A stretch of 59,536 nt of DNA from CAMLHP01 sp035759745. Lineage in GTDB: Bacteria; Gemmatimonadota; Gemmatimonadetes; Gemmatimonadales; GWC2-71-9. The stretch spans positions 1 through 59,536 of the forward strand of contig DASTUF010000050.1 in NCBI GenBank assembly GCA_035759745.1, in the 5' to 3' direction. Made by a program: the position numbers and the translations under genes. The notes beneath the pieces are model-generated. The model was not told the DNA's origin. It saw only the letters and a program-made list of their open reading frames with translations, and did no database searches. Within the stretch, counting starts at the first letter, position 1. Each line of letters begins with the position of its first letter. Below are positions 38,856-46,234 of the stretch, piece by piece.

Positions 38856-41800
38856 ATGTTCATATCCGATTTTGCCATCCGCCGTCCGATCATCACCGTC
38901 GTCACCATGCTGGCGCTGGTGGTGTTCGGCGTATTCTCGCTGATGCGGCTGGAGACCGACGAGTTTCCCGACGTGGCGCCGCCGTTCGTGTCGGTGGGCA
39001 TCATCTATCCCGGCGCGTCGCCGGACGGGGTCGAGAAGGAAGTGCTCGACCCGATCGAGGAGGCGATCTCCTCGATCAGCGGGGTCAAGAAGGTGAACGG
39101 CCGGGCCGAGGACGGCTTCGGCTTCATCATGATCGAGTTCCTCTTCGAGAAGCCGCTGCAGGAGGCGACCCAGGACATCCGCGACGCCATCTCCGAGGTG
39201 CGGAACGACCTCCCGGAAGAGATGGAAGAGCCGATCATCCGGAAGCTCAACGACACCGACCGGCCCATCGTATCGCTGTCGCTCTCGTCCACCCAGCTGT
39301 CACCGGCGGAACTCACCCGGCTGGCGGATCCCGGCATCACCAGCGAGATCCGCTCGATCGCGGGCGTCGCCGAAGTGCAGGTGGTGGGCAAGCTGGAGCG
39401 CGAGCTGACGGTCGAGCTCGACCCCCATGCGCTGCAGGCAGCGGGAGTAAGCGTGGCCCAGGTGGTGCAGGCGCTGGAGCTGCAGAATCTCGCGGCTCCG
39501 GTGGGGCGGGTAACCCGCTCGCTGGATGAGCGGTCGATCCGGCTGCACGGCCGGCTCGAGGGCCCGGAAGAGTTCGAGCGGCTGGTGGTGGCTGAGCGTG
39601 ACGGGTCACTGATCCGGCTGGGTCAGGTGGCCGACGTGAAGGACGGCACCGAGGAACAGCGGTCGCTGGCGCTCTTCAATGGCAAGGAAGCCGTCGGCAT
39701 CGACATCAAGAAGTCGAAGGGCTACAGCACTACCGCGGTGAGCGCCGAAATCCTGGAAGAGGTCCAGGCGATCCAGGACACGCTGCCGGCGGGCACCACC
39801 ATCGACGTGGTGCGCGATGCCGGCGTGCGGGTGGAAGCCGCGGTGCTGAACGTGCAGGAGGCGCTGATCGAAGGGGCCATCCTGACGGTGCTGGTAGTGT
39901 TCCTGTTCCTCAACTCGTGGCGCTCGACCGTCATCACCGGTCTGGCGTTGCCGGTATCGGTGCTGGCGTCATTCATCGCGGTGTGGGTGGCGGGCTTTAC
40001 CCTCAACACCATGTCGCTGCTGGGCCTGTCGCTGGCGATCGGCATCCTGATCGACGACGCCATCGTGGTGCGTGAGAACATCGTGCGCCACGTGGAGATG
40101 GGGAAGGACCACTTCAGGGCCGCCCGCGAGGGCACCGACGAGATTGGCCTGGCGGTCACCGCGACCACGCTGTCGATCCTCGCGGTGTTCGTCCCGATCG
40201 CGTTCATGTCGGGGGTCTCGGGCCAGTGGTTCAAGCCCTTCGCGCTCACCATCGCCTGCGCGGTGGCGGTGTCGCTGTTCGTCTCCTTCTCGCTCGACCC
40301 GATGCTTTCGGCATACTGGGCCGATCCGCACCTGCCGGAAGACAAGAAGGCGTGGATCACGAAGAAGCTCGACCGCTTCAACGCGTGGTTCAACAAGCTG
40401 GCCAACGCCTATCGCAAGGTCATCGCCTGGGCGCTGGACCACCGCCTGGCGGTGGTGATCATCGCGGTCGGTACGTTCATTGGCTCGTTTACGCTGCCGA
40501 TGAAGGGCATGCTGGCGCTGCTGGGCGTGCTGGCCGGTGTGGGGGTGATGGTGTTCGGGGTGACCCGGAAGAACCTGGCCTGGCCGCTCAAGACCGCGTC
40601 GGTGCTGGCCGGACTGGTGGTCGCTGTGGCGCTGGTGCGCGTGGCACCCGAGTTCATGAAGGTGGGCGGGGCCTTCTTCCCGACGGACGACCAGTCGGAG
40701 TTCTATCTCAAACTGGAAACGCCGCCGGGGTCCAATCTCGAGTACACCAGGATCAAGTCGGAGGAAGCCGCCGCGATCATCCGGGCCCATCCCGAGGTGC
40801 GCTACACCTACACCACCCTGGGTGATCCCTCGTCCGGCGCGGTGGATATAGGCAACGTGTACGTGAAGGTGGTGCCGATGGACCAGCGCGACCAGGGCAT
40901 CGAGGAGTTTGCCGCGATGGTGCGCGAGGAGATCGCGACCCTGACCGGCGCCGATTTCTCGGTGTTCACCAGTGACTGGGGCGGCGGGCGGAAGCAGCTG
41001 GCGCTGGAGATCACCGGCCCCGACATGACTGCGATCAGCACCGCGGCCGAGCAGATCCGGGCCGAGGTGGAGCAGGTGCCCAATGCGGTGGACGTGTCGC
41101 TCACCAGCAAGGGGCAGAAGCCGGAAATCAACGTCCAGCTCAACCGCGGTCTCGCCGGCTCGATGGGCATCACGGTGGGTCAGGTGGCGCAGTCGCTCCG
41201 GCCGGCGTTTGCCGGGATCGACGCGGGTGACTGGCAGGATCCCAGCGGTGAGACCCGCGACGTGGTGGTGCGGCTCTCGCCCGAGTCACGCAGCCGGGCC
41301 GAGGACCTGCGGCAGCTGCCGCTGATCGTGGCCGGTCCCGATGGCGCAGCCACGGCCGTGCCGCTGGGGCAGGTGGCCACCATCGAGCCCTCGATCGGGC
41401 CGGCGGTGATCAACCACCTCAACCGCGAGCAGGTGATCGCGGTCGAGTGGAACGTGTCTGGGCGCTCCACCGGCGAAGTCATGACCGACGCGCTCAACCG
41501 GATCTCGACGGTCACGCTGCCGGCGGGCGTGCAGTACTCGGTGGGTGGCGACCAGGAACAGCAGAACGAGGTCTTCGGGAGCATCATCTTCTCGCTGGTC
41601 TTCGCAATCCTGCTGATGTACTTCATCCTGGTGGTCCAGTTCGGGTCGTTCCTCGATCCGCTGGCGATCCTGATGTCGCTGCCGCTGTCGCTGATCGGCG
41701 TGATGCTGGGGCTGTCCGTGGCCGGGCACACCATCAACATCATGAGCATGATCGGCATCATCCTGCTGGCGGGGATCGTGGCCAAGAATGCGATTCTGCT

Positions 41801-42149
41801 GATCGACTTCGCCAAGTGGGCGCGGGAGCGGGATGGCCTGCCGCTGCGTGAGGCGCTGATCGAGGCGGGCTCGATCCGGCTGCGGCCGATCCTGATGACG
41901 ACGTTCGCGCTGATCGCCGGCATGATCCCGGTGGCGCTGGGCGGCGGCGAAGGCGCCCAGTTCCGGGCGCCGCTGGGTGTGGCCGTGATCGGCGGGGTGC
42001 TGACGTCGACACTGCTTACGTTGCTGGTGATCCCGACGGTGTATGAGATCCTGGATGACTTCCGGGAGTGGGCGCTGGGCTTCGTCAAGCGCCGCCGGCC
42101 AGGGCATCGTGCCGAGCCGGTGGGGACGGATCCGCTGCTGGCGGATTAG
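38856..42149 (+). CDS. RND-family efflux permease (HAE-1/MdtBC-like)
   Basis: 1097 residues of the AcrB/MdtB superfamily. It starts MFISDFAIRRPIITVVTMLA; the porter domains have YPGASPDGVEKEVLDPIEEA and the Q-rich VRVEAAVLNVQEAL entry to TM2. The proton-relay pair is in GILIDDAIVVREN near residue 400, and the C-terminal half mirrors it with GIVAKNAILLIDFAKWARER. It forms a trimeric H+-driven pump with the upstream adaptor and TolC. Oddity: residues about 528-605 hold three hydrophobic segments where one (TM7) is usual, which would add two helices while keeping topology. Confidence 0.93.
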   Translation: MFISDFAIRRPIITVVTMLALVVFGVFSLMRLETDEFPDVAPPFVSVGIIYPGASPDGVEKEVLDPIEEAISSISGVKKVNGRAEDGFGFIMIEFLFEKPLQEATQDIRDAISEVRNDLPEEMEEPIIRKLNDTDRPIVSLSLSSTQLSPAELTRLADPGITSEIRSIAGVAEVQVVGKLERELTVELDPHALQAAGVSVAQVVQALELQNLAAPVGRVTRSLDERSIRLHGRLEGPEEFERLVVAERDGSLIRLGQVADVKDGTEEQRSLALFNGKEAVGIDIKKSKGYSTTAVSAEILEEVQAIQDTLPAGTTIDVVRDAGVRVEAAVLNVQEALIEGAILTVLVVFLFLNSWRSTVITGLALPVSVLASFIAVWVAGFTLNTMSLLGLSLAIGILIDDAIVVRENIVRHVEMGKDHFRAAREGTDEIGLAVTATTLSILAVFVPIAFMSGVSGQWFKPFALTIACAVAVSLFVSFSLDPMLSAYWADPHLPEDKKAWITKKLDRFNAWFNKLANAYRKVIAWALDHRLAVVIIAVGTFIGSFTLPMKGMLALLGVLAGVGVMVFGVTRKNLAWPLKTASVLAGLVVAVALVRVAPEFMKVGGAFFPTDDQSEFYLKLETPPGSNLEYTRIKSEEAAAIIRAHPEVRYTYTTLGDPSSGAVDIGNVYVKVVPMDQRDQGIEEFAAMVREEIATLTGADFSVFTSDWGGGRKQLALEITGPDMTAISTAAEQIRAEVEQVPNAVDVSLTSKGQKPEINVQLNRGLAGSMGITVGQVAQSLRPAFAGIDAGDWQDPSGETRDVVVRLSPESRSRAEDLRQLPLIVAGPDGAATAVPLGQVATIEPSIGPAVINHLNREQVIAVEWNVSGRSTGEVMTDALNRISTVTLPAGVQYSVGGDQEQQNEVFGSIIFSLVFAILLMYFILVVQFGSFLDPLAILMSLPLSLIGVMLGLSVAGHTINIMSMIGIILLAGIVAKNAILLIDFAKWARERDGLPLREALIEAGSIRLRPILMTTFALIAGMIPVALGGGEGAQFRAPLGVAVIGGVLTSTLLTLLVIPTVYEILDDFREWALGFVKRRRPGHRAEPVGTDPLLAD

Positions 42150-42159
42150 AGGGATTCGG

Positions 42160-42478
42160 GGTGTCTGATTGAGGGGATTCTGACTGGGGATTTCGCAGAT
42201 TTTTGAACTGCGATTTCGGGGATAGAACCCGAGCCAAGCTTATCCACGTCGTCCAGGGCAAGCATCGCGTTTGTGTTTTTGTGGGAGCGCGACCGTGGTA
42301 CAGCGCCCTTGCCGGCCCCGAGCGCCGGGACCCTGGAGTGCTCCCACAAAGAACAGCAACGCCTGACGTGGCCTTGGGCGCCGCGCCGAGTTGGCCGACG
42401 AACATCCCCCTAATCGCAGTTCAAAAATCTGCGAAATCCCCAGTCAGAATCCCCTCAATCGCAGTTCAAAATCGTCGG
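42160..42478. repeat. Nested inverted-repeat element, copy D, with perfect 48-bp arms
   Basis: It fills the 355-bp gap between the RND pump and the multicopper oxidase. The outer arms 42167-42214 and 42413-42460 are exact inverse copies over 48 bp (GATTGAGGGGATTCTGACTG and so on); an extra partial unit extends right to about 42478. The inner doublet is at 42271-42360, opening TTTTTGTGGGAGCGCGACCG and closing GTGCTCCCACAAAGAACAGC. I see no gene in this spacer. Confidence 0.8.
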
Positions 42479-42504
42479 GGTTGCGGCGGGGTTAGTTTTG
42501 ACCC

Positions 42505-44598
42505 GTGATCCTGCTCTTCGGCCTGCTCCAACTCCTTGTCGGCCAGCCGCCGCTCACCTGCGCCCAGTGGGACCCGAGCTGGGGCGACCCCGGCTTCTTC
42601 TGCATTGACCTCCTCCCTCGTGAGCTCGACGGTGAGCTCAGCGGGCGGGTGCGGATTCTTCCCGCGCCGTCGCCCTTCGGCATCTCGGTGGACCGCAACG
42701 GCATCCTGCAGAGCACGCTGCTCATCCAGCTCGACACCGGCAGCGCCGAGGGACCCTTTACCGCCTGGATCGCCGGGCCGCTGCTGACGCCGCTCGAGCG
42801 GCTCGGCAGCGTAGGCCCGGGGGAGACTCGCTTCGGTCCCATCGGTTTCGAGAAATACACCATCTTCATCACCGCCGGCCCCCACGCCGACTCGGCGGAC
42901 ATGCGGCTCGCCGTTCTTCGTGGCATGTCACCCAGCAACCTGCTCCAGCCCCACGGCACCAACGAACTGCCGCCTCGCCTCGTGCCCGAGGAAGCGATGC
43001 ACCGGATGCACGAGGCCGGCTGGGAAATGCCGGCCCCCCATCCGCTGGTGCCCGACATGCCACCCGGTCTCGAAGCGCTGATGCCCGACGCCGAGCCGTG
43101 GCGCGCGGGCGCCGGGGTTGATCTCGCCTCACTGCCGCCACTCAGGCCGCGCGAGCTGCGTCAAGTGAAATCGGGCGACTCGCTCCGGCTGGAAGCGGCG
43201 ATGGTGCGGCGGCAGGTCGGCGGGAAGACGTTCCCCGCGTACGCCTTCAACCGGCAGTCGCCCGGGCCGCTGATCGTGGCGCACAAGGGTGACAGCATCA
43301 CGGTGACGCTGGTGAACCGGCTGGACCAGCCCACCACCGTCCACTGGCACGGCCTGCGGCAGGATTACCGCTTCGACGGCGTGCCGGGGATGTCGCAACA
43401 GCCGGTGTCGCCGGGAGACTCGTTTGCGTACTCGCTGGTGTTTCCGGACGACGGGATCTTCTGGTATCACCCCCACGTGCGCGAGGACATCCAGCAGGAG
43501 CTGGGACTGTACGGCAACATCCTGGTGCGGGGCGTGGACAGCGCCAGCATGGGTCCCGTGCGCCGCGAGGAAGTTGTGATGCTGGATGACCTGCTGCTGG
43601 GCGACACCGGCCCGTTGCCGTTCGGTGCCGACACAGCGACCCACGCGCTGATGGGGCGGTTCGGCAACCAGTTCCTGGTGAACGGCGAGCCGGAGTGGAA
43701 CCTCGAGGTGAAGACGGGCGAAGTGGTGCGGCTCTACCTCACCAACGCAGCCAACGCCCGCACCTTCAATCTCAGCATCGACAGTGCCGATCTGACGCTG
43801 CAGGCTGCCGGGCTGGGCCCGCTGGGCCAGCCACGCACGGTGGAGAGTGTGGTGCTGGCGCCGGCCGAGCGCTGGGTGGTGGACGCCAGGTTTACCAGGC
43901 CGGGCCGGTACGCCATCACCAACCGGGCGAGAGGGCTGCATCCGACGGCCAGAGCTTTCATCAGCGTCATCGACACGGTTGGGTGGGCCAACGTTCTAGT
44001 GGGGAGTGGGGAGTGGGAAGTAGCGAGTGGGAAGTGGGGAGTGGGAAGTGGAGATGCTCGAAGTGGGGATTTTCCTTCCCACTTCCCACTTCCCACTTCC
44101 CACTTGAAGACCCTCGTCCTCTCGCTCCGCACCGACTCCCTCGCATTTGGCTTGCGCCAGGCTTTGCGGCTGGACACGCTCTGGACTCCGCCGGCGGAGA
44201 TGACCGGCTTGATGCCGATGATGGACTGGATTCCCACGGCGCGGGGGATCACCTGGGTGCTGCGCGACAGCACCACGGGCCGGGAGAACATGGATATCGA
44301 CTGGCGCTTCAAGAAGGGCGACCGCATCCTCCTCCGGCTGGTGAATGACCGGCATGTGGTGCACCCGATGGCGCACCCGATCCACCTCCACGGCCAGCGA
44401 TTCATGGTGGTCGCGCGGAACGGCGAACCCACTCGGCCCGAGGACCGGGCCTGGAAGGACACCGCCCTGGTTCCCGCCGGCGGCACGGTGGATCTCTGGA
44501 TCGAGCTGGACAATCCGGGACACTGGATGCTGCATTGCCATATTGCGGAGCATCTTGGATCGGGTATGCATCTCGGCATGCATGTGGACGAGAATTAA
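42505..44598 (+). CDS. Multicopper oxidase with novel N-terminal domain and in-frame heptamer insert
   Basis: 697 residues from a GTG start with a short signal-like N-terminus. Residues about 20-200 match no family I know. The cupredoxin region has the four copper motifs: HWHG (about 279), WYHPH (about 320), HPIHLHGQ (about 624) and HCHIAEHL...M (about 676-690), so it should bind the T1 and trinuclear copper and oxidise phenols or metals with O2. Residues about 498-534 (VGSGEWEVASGKWGVGSGD, then FPLPTSHL) are read from an inverted heptamer array at 43998-44106, inserted between cupredoxin domains. The stop TAA overlaps the end of element E. Confidence 0.88.
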   Translation: MILLFGLLQLLVGQPPLTCAQWDPSWGDPGFFCIDLLPRELDGELSGRVRILPAPSPFGISVDRNGILQSTLLIQLDTGSAEGPFTAWIAGPLLTPLERLGSVGPGETRFGPIGFEKYTIFITAGPHADSADMRLAVLRGMSPSNLLQPHGTNELPPRLVPEEAMHRMHEAGWEMPAPHPLVPDMPPGLEALMPDAEPWRAGAGVDLASLPPLRPRELRQVKSGDSLRLEAAMVRRQVGGKTFPAYAFNRQSPGPLIVAHKGDSITVTLVNRLDQPTTVHWHGLRQDYRFDGVPGMSQQPVSPGDSFAYSLVFPDDGIFWYHPHVREDIQQELGLYGNILVRGVDSASMGPVRREEVVMLDDLLLGDTGPLPFGADTATHALMGRFGNQFLVNGEPEWNLEVKTGEVVRLYLTNAANARTFNLSIDSADLTLQAAGLGPLGQPRTVESVVLAPAERWVVDARFTRPGRYAITNRARGLHPTARAFISVIDTVGWANVLVGSGEWEVASGKWGVGSGDARSGDFPSHFPLPTSHLKTLVLSLRTDSLAFGLRQALRLDTLWTPPAEMTGLMPMMDWIPTARGITWVLRDSTTGRENMDIDWRFKKGDRILLRLVNDRHVVHPMAHPIHLHGQRFMVVARNGEPTRPEDRAWKDTALVPAGGTVDLWIELDNPGHWMLHCHIAEHLGSGMHLGMHVDEN
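43998..44106. repeat. Inverted heptameric repeat inside the multicopper oxidase gene
   Basis: The left arm has GTGGGGA/GTGGGAA units (43999-44050) and the right arm TCCCACT units (44073-44106), about 109 bp in all. The frame stays open because GTGGGAA has no stop in any frame on either strand. It encodes heptad-like peptides (VGSGKWE; FPLPTSH) and could fold as an mRNA hairpin. Confidence 0.85.
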
Positions 44599-44732
44599 CC
44601 ACGGAGCCACAGAGGACACGGAGATATCGAGGACCATGTCCTTTTTGTTGTGGGCGTGCGGCAGGCGACGTTGCCTCGGAATGGCACCCACAACAACAGC
44701 TTTTCTCCGTGTCCTCTGTGGCTCTGTGGTTT
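44597..44732. repeat. Nested inverted-repeat element, copy E (pair with F)
   Basis: The outer arms AACCACGGAGCCACAGAGGA (44597 on) and the inverse CCTCTGTGGCTCTGTGGTT (44713-44731) flank the inner doublet TTTTTGTTGTGGGCGTGCGG...CACCCACAACAAC at 44642-44697. The inner 56 bp are identical, in reverse complement, to 49746-49801 in copy F; the arms are about 95% alike. It overlaps the multicopper oxidase stop codon. Confidence 0.85.
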
Positions 44733-44800
44733 GCTTTTGCAGTTCTTCGCGTCCTTCGCGCCTTCGTGGTAAAATACTGCCCAAGCCATTTACCGGAGCC

Positions 44801-46234
44801 ATGCCGATGCGCACGAAGGCCCTGACCGTCCTGACCGTCCTGACCGCCCTGACCGCCCTGCCTGCGGCAGCGCAGTCGTACTCCGAGCTCGGCCCCGGCG
44901 CCCGGCGCTTCGTGTCGGTGAGTGACACGGTAGTGGCCCTGGAGCATGTGCGGCTGGTGGACGGCACCGGCGCCCAGCCGGTGGACGACCAGACGATCCT
45001 CATCTCGGCGGGAAAGATCGCAGGCGTGGGACCGTCGGGGACCTTCACTGTGCCGGCCGGCGCCAAGCGCATGGACCTCACCGGACACACGGTGCTGCCC
45101 GGCCTGGTGGGCATGCACGACCACACTTTCTATACCACTCCGGCGCGGGGTACCCAGGCCAATTACACCAGCCCGCTGCTCTACCTGGCCTCGGGTGTCA
45201 CCACCATCCGCACCACCGGCAGCTACTCGCCCTATCACGAGATCAACCTCAAGCGCACCGTGGACGCCGGGAGACTGCCGGGGCCGCACATGTACGTGAC
45301 CGGCCCCTACCTCACCGGCGAGACCGGCAACGGCAGCATGCACCAGGTGCTGACACCGGAGGACGCCCGGCGGGTGGTGTCGTACTGGGCTTCGGAAGGA
45401 GTGAGCTGGCTCAAGTTCTACACCACGGTGAGCCGCGACGTCCTCAAGGCGGCGGTGGATGAGGCCCACAAGCACGGCGTGAAGGTCACCGGCCACCTCT
45501 GCTCGGTCAGCTTCACCGAGGCGGTGGCGGCGGGGATCGACAATCTCGAGCACGGGCTGTTCGTCAACACCGACTACTCCGAGAACAAGCAGCCCGACGC
45601 CTGTCCCCAGGGCGCCACCGCCACTTACAGCGGGCTCGACCTCAAGAGCGACGAAGTGCAGCACACCTTCAAGACCATGATCGACAACGACGTCCCGATG
45701 ACGTCCACTCTCGCGGTGTATGAGCTGTTCGTGCCCAACCGCCCGAAGGTGGAGCAGCGGACGCTCGATGCGATGAGCCCCGATGTCCGCACCGAGTACT
45801 TGCAGGCGCGAGTCCAGATCGCCCAGTCCGCCGGTTTCGGGCTGTCGCCCGAGCTGTTCGCCAAGGGGCAGGCGTTCGAGCTGGCGTTCGTGCGGGCCGG
45901 CGGATTGCTGGCCGCGGGCGTCGATCCCACCGGCAACGGCGGCGCACTGCCGGGCTTCGGTGATCAGCGCAACTTCGAGTTGCTGGTCGAAGCGGGATTC
46001 ACCCCGGTCGAGGTGGTCCAGATCATGTCGCTCAATGGTGCCAAGGTGCTCGAGGGCGACGCCGAGTTCGGCAGCGTTGCGGCCGGGAAGCGGGCGGACC
46101 TGGTGGTCATCAAGGGCGATCCCACAGCCAAGCCCGCCGAGATCCGCAACGTGGTGACCGTGTTCAAGGATGGCGTCGGCTATGACTCGCCCGCGATGAT
46201 CGAGGCGGTCCGGGGGCAGGTGGGCATTCGTTGA
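44801..46234 (+). CDS. Exported amidohydrolase-family metal-dependent hydrolase
   Basis: 477 residues. The signal peptide (MPMRTKALTVLTVLTALTAL, cut after AAAQ) is partly built from 9-bp DNA repeats (44821-44860). The amidohydrolase fold shows GKIAGVGPSG, the metal-binding HxH in GLVGMHDHTF, KFYTT, GHLCSVSF, NLEHGLF and the late Asp in LAAGVDPTGNGG. The C-terminal GSVAAGKRADLVVIKGDP composite-domain signature is intact. It hydrolyses a ring amide or ester, substrate unknown. It begins a coupled run of four genes: its stop overlaps the TTG start of the GMC gene (TTGA). Confidence 0.9.
   Translation: MPMRTKALTVLTVLTALTALPAAAQSYSELGPGARRFVSVSDTVVALEHVRLVDGTGAQPVDDQTILISAGKIAGVGPSGTFTVPAGAKRMDLTGHTVLPGLVGMHDHTFYTTPARGTQANYTSPLLYLASGVTTIRTTGSYSPYHEINLKRTVDAGRLPGPHMYVTGPYLTGETGNGSMHQVLTPEDARRVVSYWASEGVSWLKFYTTVSRDVLKAAVDEAHKHGVKVTGHLCSVSFTEAVAAGIDNLEHGLFVNTDYSENKQPDACPQGATATYSGLDLKSDEVQHTFKTMIDNDVPMTSTLAVYELFVPNRPKVEQRTLDAMSPDVRTEYLQARVQIAQSAGFGLSPELFAKGQAFELAFVRAGGLLAAGVDPTGNGGALPGFGDQRNFELLVEAGFTPVEVVQIMSLNGAKVLEGDAEFGSVAAGKRADLVVIKGDPTAKPAEIRNVVTVFKDGVGYDSPAMIEAVRGQVGIR
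44816..44862. repeat. 9-bp tandem repeat (CTGACCGTC/CTGACCGCC) in a signal peptide
   Basis: Four consecutive copies (two CTGACCGTC, two CTGACCGCC) encode LTVLTVLTALTAL, the hydrophobic core of the amidohydrolase signal peptide. The reverse complement unit GGGCGGTCA is the same unit that builds the Gly-Gln linker at 57175-57290. Confidence 0.8.
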
